Source of the DNA: Flavobacteriaceae bacterium
GTDB lineage: Bacteria > Bacteroidota > Bacteroidia > UKL13-3
NCBI GenBank assembly: GCA_009693575.1
Contig: SHWZ01000003.1
Span: 1 to 64,000, forward strand
Direction: 5' to 3'
Length of the DNA: 64,000 bases
The notes below the pieces were generated by a model. That model was not told where the DNA came from. It saw only the letters and a list, made by a program, of their open reading frames with translations, and did no database searches. The position numbers and the translations under genes were made by a program. Numbering within the stretch: position 1 is the first letter of the stretch; every line of letters starts with the position of its first letter. Below are positions 37,350 to 47,165 of this stretch, one piece after another.

Positions 37350-38744
37350 TTAGTACCCCAATATATCCATCATGTCCTTGGCTTTTTGCTGCTCTGCAAA
37401 TATTTCATAGCTGAGCTTGCCTTTCTTGTCACAATCTATCAGTAAGTGTCTCGGAGCTGGAATAAGACAATGTTGGATGCCTCCATACCCACCCAACGAT
37501 TCCTGATAAGCCCCTGTATGAAAGAATCCTAGATATAAATCGTCATCACTATGAATCTTGGGCATGAACACTTGGTTTGTATGCGTATCGCTGTTGTAAA
37601 AATCTTGGCTGTCGCAGGTGAGCCCGCCCATGTTGATGCGTTGAAATTCGCGATTCCAGTGGTTCACCGCCATCAAGATAAATTTTTGCCCAATGCCCCA
37701 AGTATCCGGAAGCGTGGTGATGAAACTACTGTCAATCATATACCAAAGTTCCTTGTCGTTCTGCTGCTTTTGGCCCAGTACTTTGAACAATGTAAACCCA
37801 CTTTCGCCAACTGTGAACGAACCAAACTCAGTAAACAACTGCGGCTCAGGCACTCCACGGTCGTTGCAGATATACTTAATGATATATACAATTTGGTCAA
37901 TCATGTATTCGTAATTGTGCTCCACTCCAAGGCTCGTGTATATCGGCATACCTCCACCAATATCGAACCATTCTAGCGTATTACATTCCTCACGCATATC
38001 GCAGTATACAGTAACAAGGCGGGTAAGTTCACTCCAATAAAACGATGTATCTCTGATGCCTGAGTTCACAAAAAAGTGCATCATTTTCAAGGTGAACAAA
38101 GGGTTATCTTTGATGCGTTGGCTATATAACCGGCTTAGTTTTTTGCTGCTAATGCCGAGCCTACTTGTATAAACCGAGAATCCCGGTTCTTCTTCCGTAG
38201 CTATTCGTAGGCCAATGTTCATGGGTACAGTTGCGTGTTCCTCCAGCAAGTCTATTTCATCTGGATTGTCAAGCACACACACCAAATTTGTGAAGCCCAT
38301 TTTAACCAATTCCACCATGCCTTTCACATACGCTTCTGTTTTATATCCGTTGCAAATAATGAATTTGGTTTTAAGCAACTTTTTCTTTTTGTATAAACTC
38401 TTTATTATCTCCAAATCAAAAGCACTCGAGGTTTCAATGTCAGTATGATTTTTCAGGCATTGGTTTAACACAAAACTAAAATGACTACTTTTGGTGCAGT
38501 AGCAATAATGGTAACTGTTTTTGTACCCATGCTTATCAATGGCTTGTGCAAAAAGCTCACGTGCCTTCGTTATCTGCGAACTTATCTTAGGTAGGTAAGA
38601 AACTTTTAGTGGTGTTCCGTATTTGCCAATCAAATCCATCAAGTCAATGCCTTGAAAATGGAGGCTACCGGCCTTGGCTTGAAACCCATGGCGGGGGAAG
38701 AAAAAAGTCTGCTCTACGAGGTCAATGTACTTGTTCTTTATCAT
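37350..38744 (-). CDS. speA: Arginine decarboxylase-type PLP enzyme (alanine racemase fold)
   Basis: [62 protein letters not shown]; matches the short Bacteroidota SpeA-like decarboxylases. Confidence 0.8.
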   Translation of the reverse strand: MIKNKYIDLVEQTFFFPRHGFQAKAGSLHFQGIDLMDLIGKYGTPLKVSYLPKISSQITKARELFAQAIDKHGYKNSYHYCYCTKSSHFSFVLNQCLKNHTDIETSSAFDLEIIKSLYKKKKLLKTKFIICNGYKTEAYVKGMVELVKMGFTNLVCVLDNPDEIDLLEEHATVPMNIGLRIATEEEPGFSVYTSRLGISSKKLSRLYSQRIKDNPLFTLKMMHFFVNSGIRDTSFYWSELTRLVTVYCDMREECNTLEWFDIGGGMPIYTSLGVEHNYEYMIDQIVYIIKYICNDRGVPEPQLFTEFGSFTVGESGFTLFKVLGQKQQNDKELWYMIDSSFITTLPDTWGIGQKFILMAVNHWNREFQRINMGGLTCDSQDFYNSDTHTNQVFMPKIHSDDDLYLGFFHTGAYQESLGGYGGIQHCLIPAPRHLLIDCDKKGKLSYEIFAEQQKAKDMMDILGY

Positions 38745-38798
38745 TCGTGCCGCAATATTATCTACTGAGGGTTTAGGAATCGTAAAGAAAATTCAGGC

Positions 38799-38806
38799 TA
38801 CCTTTG
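38799..38806 (+). promoter_or_regulatory. -7 box TACCTTTG immediately ahead of thrS
   Basis: Exact TAnnTTTG match ending 8 nt before the ATG at 38815. Confidence 0.55.
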
Positions 38807-38814
38807 CCGCCATT

Positions 38815-40746
38815 ATGATAAATATTACCCTGCCCGACGGGTCGGTTCGTTCGTATGAATCAGGCATCAGCGGGCTCGACATTGCAAAATCCATTAGCGA
38901 AGGACTTGCCCGAAACGTGCTTGCCGCCGAAGTGGATGGCCAGGTGTGGGATGCCACCCGCCCCATCAATGCTGATGCAAACGTAAAACTCCTCACTTGG
39001 AACGATGACAATGGTAAAAGCACCTTCTGGCATTCTTCAGCCCACTTAATGGCAGAGGCTTTGGAGGAGCATTTCCCTGGGATGAAATTTGCCATTGGCC
39101 CACCCATCGAACGTGGTTTTTACTACGATGTTGACCCAGGGGATACAATTATCAGCAGTGACGATTTTAAGAAGATTGAAGACAAAATGCTGGAGTTGGC
39201 CAAAGTTGCAAATACATTCAACCGCAGCGAGGTGAGCAAGGCCGATGCCCTTAAATATTTTACCAAAAAAGGGGACGAGTACAAACTAGAACTGATAGAG
39301 GGGTTAGAGGACGGACAGATAACCTTTTATCAGCAAGGGAATTTCACCGACCTATGCCGAGGACCACATATTCCAAACACGAGCTTTGTAAAAGCAGTAA
39401 AGCTATTGACGGTAGCAGGAGCCTATTGGCGTGGTGATGAAAAACGCAAACAACTAACCCGTATTTATGCTATCACTTTCCCTAAAAAATCAGAACTCGA
39501 TGAATATTTAGTGTTTTTGGAAGAGGCAAAAAAACGTGACCACAGAAAAATAGGCAAAGAGATGGAACTTTTTGCTTTTAGTGAGAAAGTTGGTGGTGGC
39601 TTGCCACTATGGTTGCCAAAAGGAACAGCGGTGCGAGAACGCCTTGAACGTTTCATGCGTGATGCCCAAATAAAAGCTGGTTACTTGCCTGTAATCACCC
39701 CGCACATTGGAAGTAAAAAGCTATACGAAACCAGCGGCCACTGGGACAAATACGGGGCAGACAGCTTTCAGCCGATACACACACCCAATGAAGACGAGCT
39801 ATTCATGCTTAAACCCATGAACTGCCCTCACCATTGCGAAATTTATAAAACCAAGCCAAGAAGCTACAGAGATCTTCCACTTCGGTTTGCAGAATTTGGC
39901 ACTGTATATCGGTATGAACAAAGTGGAGAGCTCAACGGATTGACGAGGGTACGTGGATTCACACAAGATGACGCCCACCTTTTTTGCCGACCCGACCAGA
40001 TAAAAGAAGAGTTCATCAAAGTGATTGACCTTGTAATTGAGGTTTTGGCCAAACTCAAATTCGATAAATTTACTGCCCAGATATCGCTTCGCCACCAAAC
40101 CGACCGAGCAAAATATTTAGGCACTGAAGAAAACTGGGAGAAAGCGGAAAATGCAATCATTGAGGCTAGTGCAGAAAAAGGATTGCCAACTGTGACTGTT
40201 TATAATGAAGCAGCTTTCTACGGGCCTAAGCTTGATTTTATGGTGAAGGATGCACTTGGCCGAAGCTGGCAGTTGGGAACTATACAAGTGGACTACAATC
40301 TGCCTGAGCGATTTGAGTTGGAATATGTGGGTGCCGATAACCAAAAGCACCGACCCGTGATGATACATCGTGCTCCATTCGGTTCGCTTGAACGATTTAT
40401 CGGGGTTTTAATAGAACACTGTGCCGGGAACTTCCCGCTGTGGCTCACTCCCGACCAAGTTGCAGTACTCCCGATTTCAGATAAGTTTGAGGATTATGCA
40501 CAAAAAGTTTTTAATTTGTTGAAAATTGCCGATATTCGCGGCTTCGTAGACAGTCGTAACGAAAAGATAGGAAGGAAGATTAGAGACGCTGAGGTTCAGA
40601 AAGTTCCATTCATGCTAATCGTAGGTGAACAGGAGGAAAATGATGAGCAAGTGGCCGTTCGCAAGCATGGACACGGCGATTTAGGCAAACTAAGCATCCC
40701 CGATTTTGTAAAAACACTGAACGAAGAGATATCAAAAAATAACTAA
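38815..40746 (+). CDS. thrS: Threonine--tRNA ligase
   Basis: [28 protein letters not shown] (TGS), [97 protein letters not shown]. Confidence 0.98.
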   Translation: MINITLPDGSVRSYESGISGLDIAKSISEGLARNVLAAEVDGQVWDATRPINADANVKLLTWNDDNGKSTFWHSSAHLMAEALEEHFPGMKFAIGPPIERGFYYDVDPGDTIISSDDFKKIEDKMLELAKVANTFNRSEVSKADALKYFTKKGDEYKLELIEGLEDGQITFYQQGNFTDLCRGPHIPNTSFVKAVKLLTVAGAYWRGDEKRKQLTRIYAITFPKKSELDEYLVFLEEAKKRDHRKIGKEMELFAFSEKVGGGLPLWLPKGTAVRERLERFMRDAQIKAGYLPVITPHIGSKKLYETSGHWDKYGADSFQPIHTPNEDELFMLKPMNCPHHCEIYKTKPRSYRDLPLRFAEFGTVYRYEQSGELNGLTRVRGFTQDDAHLFCRPDQIKEEFIKVIDLVIEVLAKLKFDKFTAQISLRHQTDRAKYLGTEENWEKAENAIIEASAEKGLPTVTVYNEAAFYGPKLDFMVKDALGRSWQLGTIQVDYNLPERFELEYVGADNQKHRPVMIHRAPFGSLERFIGVLIEHCAGNFPLWLTPDQVAVLPISDKFEDYAQKVFNLLKIADIRGFVDSRNEKIGRKIRDAEVQKVPFMLIVGEQEENDEQVAVRKHGHGDLGKLSIPDFVKTLNEEISKNN

Positions 40747-40770
40747 GCAAAAAGGAGAACCAAAGACCGA

Positions 40771-41322
40771 GTGAGTGCACCATACATCCGCCGGATGCCC
40801 CCAAAACGGGAAGACGAGCATCGTATAAATGAAAAAATAAGGAACGTAGCTGAAGTAAGGTTGGTGGGCGAAAATGTTACAGTAGGTGTTTACCCCTTTG
40901 TCAAAGCATTAGCCATAGCCGACGACTTGGAGCTGGACTTGGTAGAGATTTCACCCAATGCCACTCCCCCTGTGTGCAAAGTTGTTGACTATAAAAAGTT
41001 CTTGTACGAGCAGAAGAAGAAACAGAAAGAAATAAAGGCTCATGCTGCCAAAAACGTGGTGAAAGAAATACGTTTTGGTCCAAACACCGACGAGCATGAC
41101 TTCAATTTCAAAGTGAACCATGCCAAAGCGTTTTTAGATGATGGAAGCAAAGTGAGGGCTTACGTGTTTTTCAGGGGACGTAGCATCGTGTACAAGGAGA
41201 GAGGAGAAGTGTTACTGTTGCAGTTTGCACAAGCCCTAGCAGAACAGGGCAAGGTGGAACAACTACCCAAACTTGAAGGAAAGAAAATGTTTCTACTGCT
41301 TGCACCTAAAGCGAAAAAGTAA
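40771..41322 (+). CDS. infC: Translation initiation factor IF-3
   Basis: [68 protein letters not shown]. Exact start uncertain (GTG 40771 or a later codon). Confidence 0.97.
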   Translation: MSAPYIRRMPPKREDEHRINEKIRNVAEVRLVGENVTVGVYPFVKALAIADDLELDLVEISPNATPPVCKVVDYKKFLYEQKKKQKEIKAHAAKNVVKEIRFGPNTDEHDFNFKVNHAKAFLDDGSKVRAYVFFRGRSIVYKERGEVLLLQFAQALAEQGKVEQLPKLEGKKMFLLLAPKAKK

Positions 41323-41442
41323 AAGAGTAAAGTATAATAATAAATTGAGTAAAGTAGTTGAATTGTAAAGAAGAATGAGGATATCCATATTCGCCATTTC
41401 ACTTAATTCAACATTTTAGACCACCCCAAACACACCAAAGCA

Positions 41443-41643
41443 ATGCCAAAGCAAAAGACCAACTCAGGAGCCAAGAAACGTTTCTCACTCACCGGAACAG
41501 GTAAAGTAAAAAGGCAACACGCCTATAAGAGTCATATCCTGACCAAGAAATCAACCAAACGCAAACGTGGACTTACACACTCAGGCTTGGTGCACGACAC
41601 CGACATGAGCCGTGTGAAGCAGATGCTTTGCTTGGGAAAATAA
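41443..41643 (+). CDS. rpmI: 50S ribosomal protein L35
   Basis: [44 protein letters not shown]. Confidence 0.97.
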   Translation: MPKQKTNSGAKKRFSLTGTGKVKRQHAYKSHILTKKSTKRKRGLTHSGLVHDTDMSRVKQMLCLGK

Positions 41644-41653
41644 GTTCGTCGTG

Positions 41654-41690
41654 GTCTTACCCTTCCCTCTACAAAGGAGAGGGTGAAACA
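41654..41690. repeat. Diverged copy of the palindromic repeat in the rpmI-rplT intergenic region
   Basis: cttaCCCTTCCCTCTacaaaGGAGAGGGTGaa. Confidence 0.5.
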
Positions 41691-41806
41691 ACAGAACAAT
41701 ACTTCCATCTCCCCGCTTCCAACCAATAAGCAATCTTTAACCGGATAAAGGCTAACAAGAGCAGGCCAGTGAGCCAGCCGCCTCATCCACAAAACCAAAC
41801 AAATAA

Positions 41807-42151
41807 ATGCCAAGATCAGTAAATCATGCAGCATCAAGAGCCAGAAGGAAAAAAATCCTAAAAATGGCCAAAGGCTATTGGGGAGCACGTAAAAACGTGT
41901 GGACTATTGCCCTCAACGCAGTCGAAAAAGGACTTCAGTACGCATACCGCGACCGCAAAACCAAGAAACGCAACTTCCGTAACCTATGGGTAGCCCGTAT
42001 CAATGCCGGTGCTCGTCAGCATGGCATGAGCTACAGCGTATTCATGGGCAAAGTGCACAAAAAAGGGCTAGAGATAAACCGCAAGGTGCTTGCCGACTTA
42101 GCTATGAACCACCCCGATGCTTTCAAGGCTGTGGTGGATGCAGTAAACTAA
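41807..42151 (+). CDS. rplT: 50S ribosomal protein L20
   Basis: [77 protein letters not shown]. Confidence 0.98.
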   Translation: MPRSVNHAASRARRKKILKMAKGYWGARKNVWTIALNAVEKGLQYAYRDRKTKKRNFRNLWVARINAGARQHGMSYSVFMGKVHKKGLEINRKVLADLAMNHPDAFKAVVDAVN

Positions 42152-42165
42152 TTGGGTGTGTTGGC

Positions 42166-42192
42166 ATTGTCACCCTGAGCGAAGTCGAAAGG
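42166..42192. repeat. Degenerate copy of the TGTCACCCTGAGCGAAGTCGAAGGGTGACA-type repeat
   Basis: attgtcaccctgagcgaagtcgaaagg; resembles a palindrome frequent in intergenic DNA of many Bacteroidota. Confidence 0.5.
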
Positions 42193-42216
42193 TTGCCAAA
42201 TATCACCAACGAAATT

Positions 42217-42240
42217 GTGGCCGCAAGGCCACTTTTTTTT
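42217..42240 (+). terminator. Terminator downstream of rplT
   Basis: GTGGCC-gcaa-GGCCAC-TTTTTTTT. Confidence 0.88.
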
Positions 42241-42273
42241 CTCCCCGTCTCTTTGTTGAGGCGGGGAGTTTTG
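42241..42273 (+). terminator. Second tandem terminator downstream of rplT
   Basis: CTCCCCGtCTCtttgttGAGgCGGGGAGttttgttt. Confidence 0.75.
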
Positions 42274-42337
42274 TTTTGGAAATTGAGGAGATTTACATTC
42301 CCAAATCTTCATATCGTACTATCATCAAATCACTTCC

Positions 42338-42345
42338 TACCTTTG
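42338..42345 (+). promoter_or_regulatory. -7 box TACCTTTG ahead of the zinc-finger microprotein and GH92 gene
   Basis: Exact TAnnTTTG match ending 4 nt before the ATG at 42350. Confidence 0.55.
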
Positions 42346-42349
42346 CCCA

Positions 42350-42493
42350 ATGCCAACCTGCGGATACACCTGCCCCCAATGTGAAGGACGTGGCCACACG
42401 GCTGATGGAGAGGTATGCGATTGGTGTACCGTGACTGAAGAAAAACCCAAAGAGGCAACAAACGAAATTGGCGACACAACCGCAAATGAATAA
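42350..42493 (+). CDS. 47-aa DnaJ-type zinc-finger microprotein (MPTCGYTCPQCEGRGHTADGEVCDWCTVTEEKPKEATNEIGDTTANE)
   Basis: Translated by hand; below the length cutoff of the ORF track. CPQCEGRG...CDWC resembles the DnaJ Cys-rich CxxCxGxG motif. Confidence 0.65.
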   Translation: MPTCGYTCPQCEGRGHTADGEVCDWCTVTEEKPKEATNEIGDTTANE

Positions 42494-45281
42494 AAGTATG
42501 AAGTACTCAATAAAAATCGGGTTGAGGATTTTGTTATTCCTAATTCCTAATTTTGGATTCTTAATTCCTTCCGTCGCCCAATTCACCCAATACGTCAACC
42601 CATTCATCGGCACTGGTGGACATGGGCATACCTTCCCTGGGGCGGTTACTCCGTTTGGGATGGTGGCTTTGAGTCCGGATACGCGGATTGATGGCAGTTG
42701 GGATGGATGCAGCGGCTATCATTATGATGATTCGTTGATATATGGCTTCTCGCATACGCATCTAAGTGGCACGGGCTGCAGCGATTTGGGTGATGTGGCT
42801 TTTCTTCCGATGTTTGGTAATTCTCCAAACATTTTCGCCTACATGCAGGATACATTTCGGGTGGAATTTTCTCATAAAAACGAGGAAGCAAAGGCAGGTT
42901 ATTACAGGGTGCAAATGGACAACGGCATCAAGGTGGAACTTACTGCTAGCCAACGGGTAGGGTTTCAACGGTATGGCTACACAAAAGATGGATACTCATT
43001 GGTGATTCTGAACCTGAAACATAGGGATGAATTGCTGGAAGGAAGACTGATAAAAATAAACAACCAAACCTACAAAGGGCTGAGGCGGAGCAAGGCCTGG
43101 GCAAAAAACCAAAGTGCATATTTCTGTTTCAACCTGAGCAAAGACCCTGAGCAGGCTATGATAACCAAAGACGAAAAAGGCAACGATGCATTGCTGTATA
43201 TGCTTTTCAAAGTGCGGGCTGGGGAAAATATTCTGATCAAGACCGGCATCTCAGCCGTGGACGAAGAAGGAGCGGAACTGAACCTGAATACCGAAATCCC
43301 CCATTGGGACTTTGAAAAAACAAAAAAAGAAGCCGAAGCAACTTGGAACAAGGAGTTGAGTTGCATTGATGTGTTATCATCTCCGCTCTCCTTTGGAAAG
43401 GGGTCGGAGGTGAGGCCAAAGAATATTCCCTCTCTGGGGGATTTAGAGAAGTTTACCATCTTCTACACCGCTATCTACCACTGCTTTATCCACCCAAGTA
43501 TATATAACGATGTGGACCACCGCTACCGTGGGCGTGACAACCAAATACATACAGCAGAAGGTTTCGATTATTATACCGTTTTCTCCTTGTGGGATACTTA
43601 CAGGGCTTTGCATCCTTTGTTCAACATTGTACAGCGTAAACGCAATTTGGATTTCATCAAAACCTTTTTGGCACAATACGACCAAGTGGGTAGGCTTCCC
43701 GTATGGGAACTCTGGGGCAACGAAACCGATTGCATGATTGGCTACCATGCGGTGAGTGTGATTACTGATGCTTACGTTCATGGAATACGAGATTTTGATG
43801 TAGTGAAAGCCCGTAGAGCAATGTATAGCATAGCCAACAGCAATTGGGCAGGTATAGCTATTTATAGAAAGAAAGGATATTTGGAAGTGGATGATGAACC
43901 TGAATCGGTTAGTAAGACTTTGGAGTATAGTTATGATGATTGGTGTATTGATAATTTTGTAGCCTACACTAGTGAAGGAGGACGGGTTGAGAGTAACAAC
44001 ACAGAAAGTTTCTATAATGCCCGCAACCTATATGATGCAGAAAACAAATTTTTCAGACCACGAAAAAATGGAGGGTGGTTAAAGCCATTCGACCCACGAG
44101 AAGTGAATAATCAGTATACTGAAGCCAATGGCTGGCAGTACACTTTTGCTACGCCACACTTGCTTCAATACGTTGATACAACACTCTTGGATAGCCTGTT
44201 TTCTGCGAACACTCAAACTACTGGAAGAACCCAGTCGGACATCAGCGGAATGATAGGCCAGTATGCCCACGGCAACGAGCCTAGCCATCACATTGCATTT
44301 CTTTATTCAGTATTAGGGCATCCAGAAAAGACAGATAGTATCGTTAAATATATCCAAAATAATTTCTATAAGAACACCCCTGACGGATTGATAGGAAACG
44401 AAGATTGCGGCCAAATGAGTGCTTGGTATGTGTGGGCGGCTTTGGGCAAATATCCTGTGACTCCAGGAACCATGACGTATGGTGATTGTAACCCAATTTT
44501 TCGAGTACAGAAATTTGACTCTTTGCAAGCGTTCAAATGGCAACTTAGACCATGGATGCCGCCAGTGGACGAAAATCTGCCAATCATAATTGATGACGGC
44601 GGTCAAATATTTCGTTCAAGTCTTACCATATCAATCAAATATTTAGGCTCGAATCGAGGGGTTAAATGTGAAGTGGAATACGATGACAAAAGCAGAGGAA
44701 AAATGAAGTTTGAGTACACAAAACCATTTACAATATTTGCATCTGCCACGGTGACCGCAAGTGGGTCTTATAAAAATAAACAATCTGTTGCTCACTTCTA
44801 CAAAATTCCCAACGACTATACAACAACCTTAATTTCAACTCCCCGAAAACTATACACGGAGCATGGTGGTCAAACACTGACGGATGGACTGAGAGGTAGC
44901 AAAGAATGGCGAAAAGGCAGGTGGCTCGGCTTTCAATACGAAGATTTTGAAGCAATAATTGATTTGAAAGAAATGAAGAGGGTGAGGAGGGTTGCCATTG
45001 GCTGCTTGCAAGACAGCCGTTCATGGATTTTGATTCCCAATCAAATCACGGTGGAGTATTCTACAAATGGTAAGCGGTTTCGACCATTGGGTAGCATAGT
45101 AACTGATGTAGCAGACACTACCACCGATGTTGTCATCAAAGATTTTGAAGTTCAACTGCTCAAACAAGTGAAAGCAAAATACATAAAAGTAAAAGCTACC
45201 AACTACGGCAAACTCCCAGCTTGGCATCCCGGCAAGGGTGATGAAGCCCTTATTTTTATTGATGAAATAAAAGTCGAGTAG
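42486..45281 (+). CDS. GH92 family glycosidase (alpha-1,2-mannosidase-like)
   Basis: YVNPFIGTGGHGHTFPGAVTPFGMVALSPDTR...GYHYDDSLIYGFSHTHLSGTGCSDLGDVAFLP; FYTAIYHCFIHPSIYNDVDHRYRGRD; GLIGNEDCGQMSAWYVWAALGKYPVTPGT. Confidence 0.95.
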   Translation: MNKSMKYSIKIGLRILLFLIPNFGFLIPSVAQFTQYVNPFIGTGGHGHTFPGAVTPFGMVALSPDTRIDGSWDGCSGYHYDDSLIYGFSHTHLSGTGCSDLGDVAFLPMFGNSPNIFAYMQDTFRVEFSHKNEEAKAGYYRVQMDNGIKVELTASQRVGFQRYGYTKDGYSLVILNLKHRDELLEGRLIKINNQTYKGLRRSKAWAKNQSAYFCFNLSKDPEQAMITKDEKGNDALLYMLFKVRAGENILIKTGISAVDEEGAELNLNTEIPHWDFEKTKKEAEATWNKELSCIDVLSSPLSFGKGSEVRPKNIPSLGDLEKFTIFYTAIYHCFIHPSIYNDVDHRYRGRDNQIHTAEGFDYYTVFSLWDTYRALHPLFNIVQRKRNLDFIKTFLAQYDQVGRLPVWELWGNETDCMIGYHAVSVITDAYVHGIRDFDVVKARRAMYSIANSNWAGIAIYRKKGYLEVDDEPESVSKTLEYSYDDWCIDNFVAYTSEGGRVESNNTESFYNARNLYDAENKFFRPRKNGGWLKPFDPREVNNQYTEANGWQYTFATPHLLQYVDTTLLDSLFSANTQTTGRTQSDISGMIGQYAHGNEPSHHIAFLYSVLGHPEKTDSIVKYIQNNFYKNTPDGLIGNEDCGQMSAWYVWAALGKYPVTPGTMTYGDCNPIFRVQKFDSLQAFKWQLRPWMPPVDENLPIIIDDGGQIFRSSLTISIKYLGSNRGVKCEVEYDDKSRGKMKFEYTKPFTIFASATVTASGSYKNKQSVAHFYKIPNDYTTTLISTPRKLYTEHGGQTLTDGLRGSKEWRKGRWLGFQYEDFEAIIDLKEMKRVRRVAIGCLQDSRSWILIPNQITVEYSTNGKRFRPLGSIVTDVADTTTDVVIKDFEVQLLKQVKAKYIKVKATNYGKLPAWHPGKGDEALIFIDEIKVE
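43381..43450. repeat. Palindromic-repeat-like DNA inside the GH92 CDS
   Basis: ctccgctctcctttggaaaggggtcggaggtgagg followed by attccctctctgggggatttagag; both resemble intergenic repeat sequence and are translated as SPLSFGKGSEVRPKNIPSLGDLE. Confidence 0.5.
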
Positions 45282-45286
45282 GTTTT

Positions 45287-46459
45287 CTACTCTGCGTACA
45301 AGGCCTCAAAGCCGTTGAGCATGGTTTCGCGGGTATGGTGTTTCAAGATTCGTTGGTAGGCAGCTTCGGCCATTTCTGTACGTTGTACTTGTGTCAGTTT
45401 TGTATAGTTGATAACTGCATCGGCCATCGCCTGTGGTTTACGCATCGGCACCATGAATCCGCTCCTCCCATTTTCAATTACCTCAGCCATACCACCACAG
45501 TCGGTGCTCACCACTATCGTTCCAACAGCCATCGCCTCCAACACCACATTAGCCACTCCTTCTTCTACACTTGGCAATAAAAGCACATGACTTTCTTGCA
45601 CTTTTTCTAATACTAAGTGGTGAAGAAGACCATTGATTATTTTTACATGATTTTCAAGTCCAAGTTGACGAATTTGGTAACGCAATTCTTCTGGCAAACC
45701 GCCTTGTGCCACCAATGTATACTGAGCATCAACTCCACTCTTTCGCAACAAGTGTAATGACTGGATGGCATAATTATACCCCTTTTTCCAATGGAATCTT
45801 CCAATCGAAGTAAGCCTTAGTTGGCCACCTATATATTCTTTGGGGGCTTTGTATGTATTAATCACCCCGGGGCTGATTGCTGAATAGATTGTATGTATCT
45901 TTTGTGGAACAGCACCATACTTCTCCGCCTCCTTACCTATTGCATTGCTTACCGCATGAAAGCCTGTCATTTTTGGAAATATTTCTTGGTAAGACTCCGC
46001 CAATCCTTCCCGAACGAGAGGTGCATAATTAATATGAGCACCTCTAAGGCTAAGATAGATAGGGCAAGTTAACAATTCCATCAACTCCGAATAGAAAGGG
46101 GGATGCGATGCCCATTGAAAGTGAAATTTATCTACTTGGTGACGAAGGATGGGCAAGTACAAACTAAGTTTCAAGATGGCAAGTTTCCACTCATTCTTGC
46201 GAAAACATAACTTGACTGTTTTCCACCAAAGTGCCGGATTGGAAAAAAGCATTAACAGCGACTGTTTAAGGACAAAAGGAATGACGCTGTATAGTTTTGT
46301 TGGCGTGGGATAAACATGGATATTGGCAGCAGGGTAGTCTTTCTTCTTTCGCTCATATCCAAAAAGATATATTTGATGGCCAGCCTCTGCTAGTGTCTCA
46401 ATCAAATTTTCAATAAAGGTAGGGGCAGGTATTTCTGCTGCAAAAATGGCTACCTTCAT
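45287..46459 (-). CDS. Glycosyltransferase family 4 (group 1)
   Basis: MKVAIFAAEIPAPTFIENLIETLAEAGHQIYLFGYE...LRLTSIGRFHWKKGYNYAIQSLHLL...VLLLPSVEEGVANVVLEAMAVGTIVVSTDCGGMAEVIENGRSGFMVP. Confidence 0.92.
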   Translation of the reverse strand: MKVAIFAAEIPAPTFIENLIETLAEAGHQIYLFGYERKKKDYPAANIHVYPTPTKLYSVIPFVLKQSLLMLFSNPALWWKTVKLCFRKNEWKLAILKLSLYLPILRHQVDKFHFQWASHPPFYSELMELLTCPIYLSLRGAHINYAPLVREGLAESYQEIFPKMTGFHAVSNAIGKEAEKYGAVPQKIHTIYSAISPGVINTYKAPKEYIGGQLRLTSIGRFHWKKGYNYAIQSLHLLRKSGVDAQYTLVAQGGLPEELRYQIRQLGLENHVKIINGLLHHLVLEKVQESHVLLLPSVEEGVANVVLEAMAVGTIVVSTDCGGMAEVIENGRSGFMVPMRKPQAMADAVINYTKLTQVQRTEMAEAAYQRILKHHTRETMLNGFEALYAE

Positions 46460-47061
46460 TTGCTTTGGTACTTCCAATTACGCCCTTTGCCTTGTGCAAT
46501 CCATTCTATCGCTGTAGTCATGCGTTTTTCGCGGGTAGCTTCTGTTTTGGCTTCTGTTATCCATTCAACATATTCTTTCTTAAAACTATAACTTCCCGCC
46601 TCAAAAATTGTGTGGGCTTTTTTGTCCCGTTGAAGCTCTTTCATTAAATAATCAGGCACTTCAAGTTCTTGGGTTGCTTTACTTTTTGAAGCCTTGGTTA
46701 TTTTAATATTTTCATCGTTTAGCCACTTCGCTTCATTGATGTATTCAATCAGTATTTTTTCAGTTGGTAATTGTTCCTTTGATTCAATCCGGCCAAGGAC
46801 TCCCATTGCTTCCTCGGTTTCCATAATGTTGCACGGGTCTTTCATAATTGAATACTTCCAGAAGCCAAATGTGCAATGCTTTTTGAAAGAAGCCATGCCA
46901 CAAAATAGACCTTTGTAATCGAAGCTTGGCATTCCCCACTTCATCGTTTCGGTCACCTCGGGGCAGGCCTTGTGTACCAACGCCCGCAACCAACTGAGTA
47001 TAGGTTTGGCAAATGGCTGGGCTTTGTCAATATATAAATCTATGCGTGGATCTCGTGTCAA
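46456..47061 (-). CDS. YdeI/OmpD-associated family protein with DUF1801 domain
   Basis: AQPFAKPILSWLRALVHKACPEVTETMKWGMPSFDYKGLFCGMASFKKHCTFGFWK; C-terminal AGSYSFKKEYVEWITEAKTEATREKRMTTAIEWIAQGKGRNWKYQ. TTG start. Confidence 0.88.
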   Translation of the reverse strand: MTRDPRIDLYIDKAQPFAKPILSWLRALVHKACPEVTETMKWGMPSFDYKGLFCGMASFKKHCTFGFWKYSIMKDPCNIMETEEAMGVLGRIESKEQLPTEKILIEYINEAKWLNDENIKITKASKSKATQELEVPDYLMKELQRDKKAHTIFEAGSYSFKKEYVEWITEAKTEATREKRMTTAIEWIAQGKGRNWKYQSK

Positions 47062-47082
47062 TCAAGTTGATTATTAGTAGGG

Positions 47083-47090
47083 CAAAAATA
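47083..47090 (-). promoter_or_regulatory. -7 box TATTTTTG ahead of the YdeI-like gene
   Basis: Forward CAAAAATA, matching TAnnTTTG on the minus strand, about 21 nt upstream of the start. Confidence 0.45.
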
Positions 47091-47165
47091 GTGAGGATTG
47101 CTGAATCACGATTTTTGTTCCTAGACTCACGCTCACACCCCCAATTATCATATTCTCTCATTCAC

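Noticed and set aside
46456-47061. YdeI-like protein as part of a bacteriocin or defence system
   Set aside because: The YdeI/OmpD name suggests it, but the neighbours are an ordinary glycosyltransferase and unrelated genes; no toxin or immunity pair visible.
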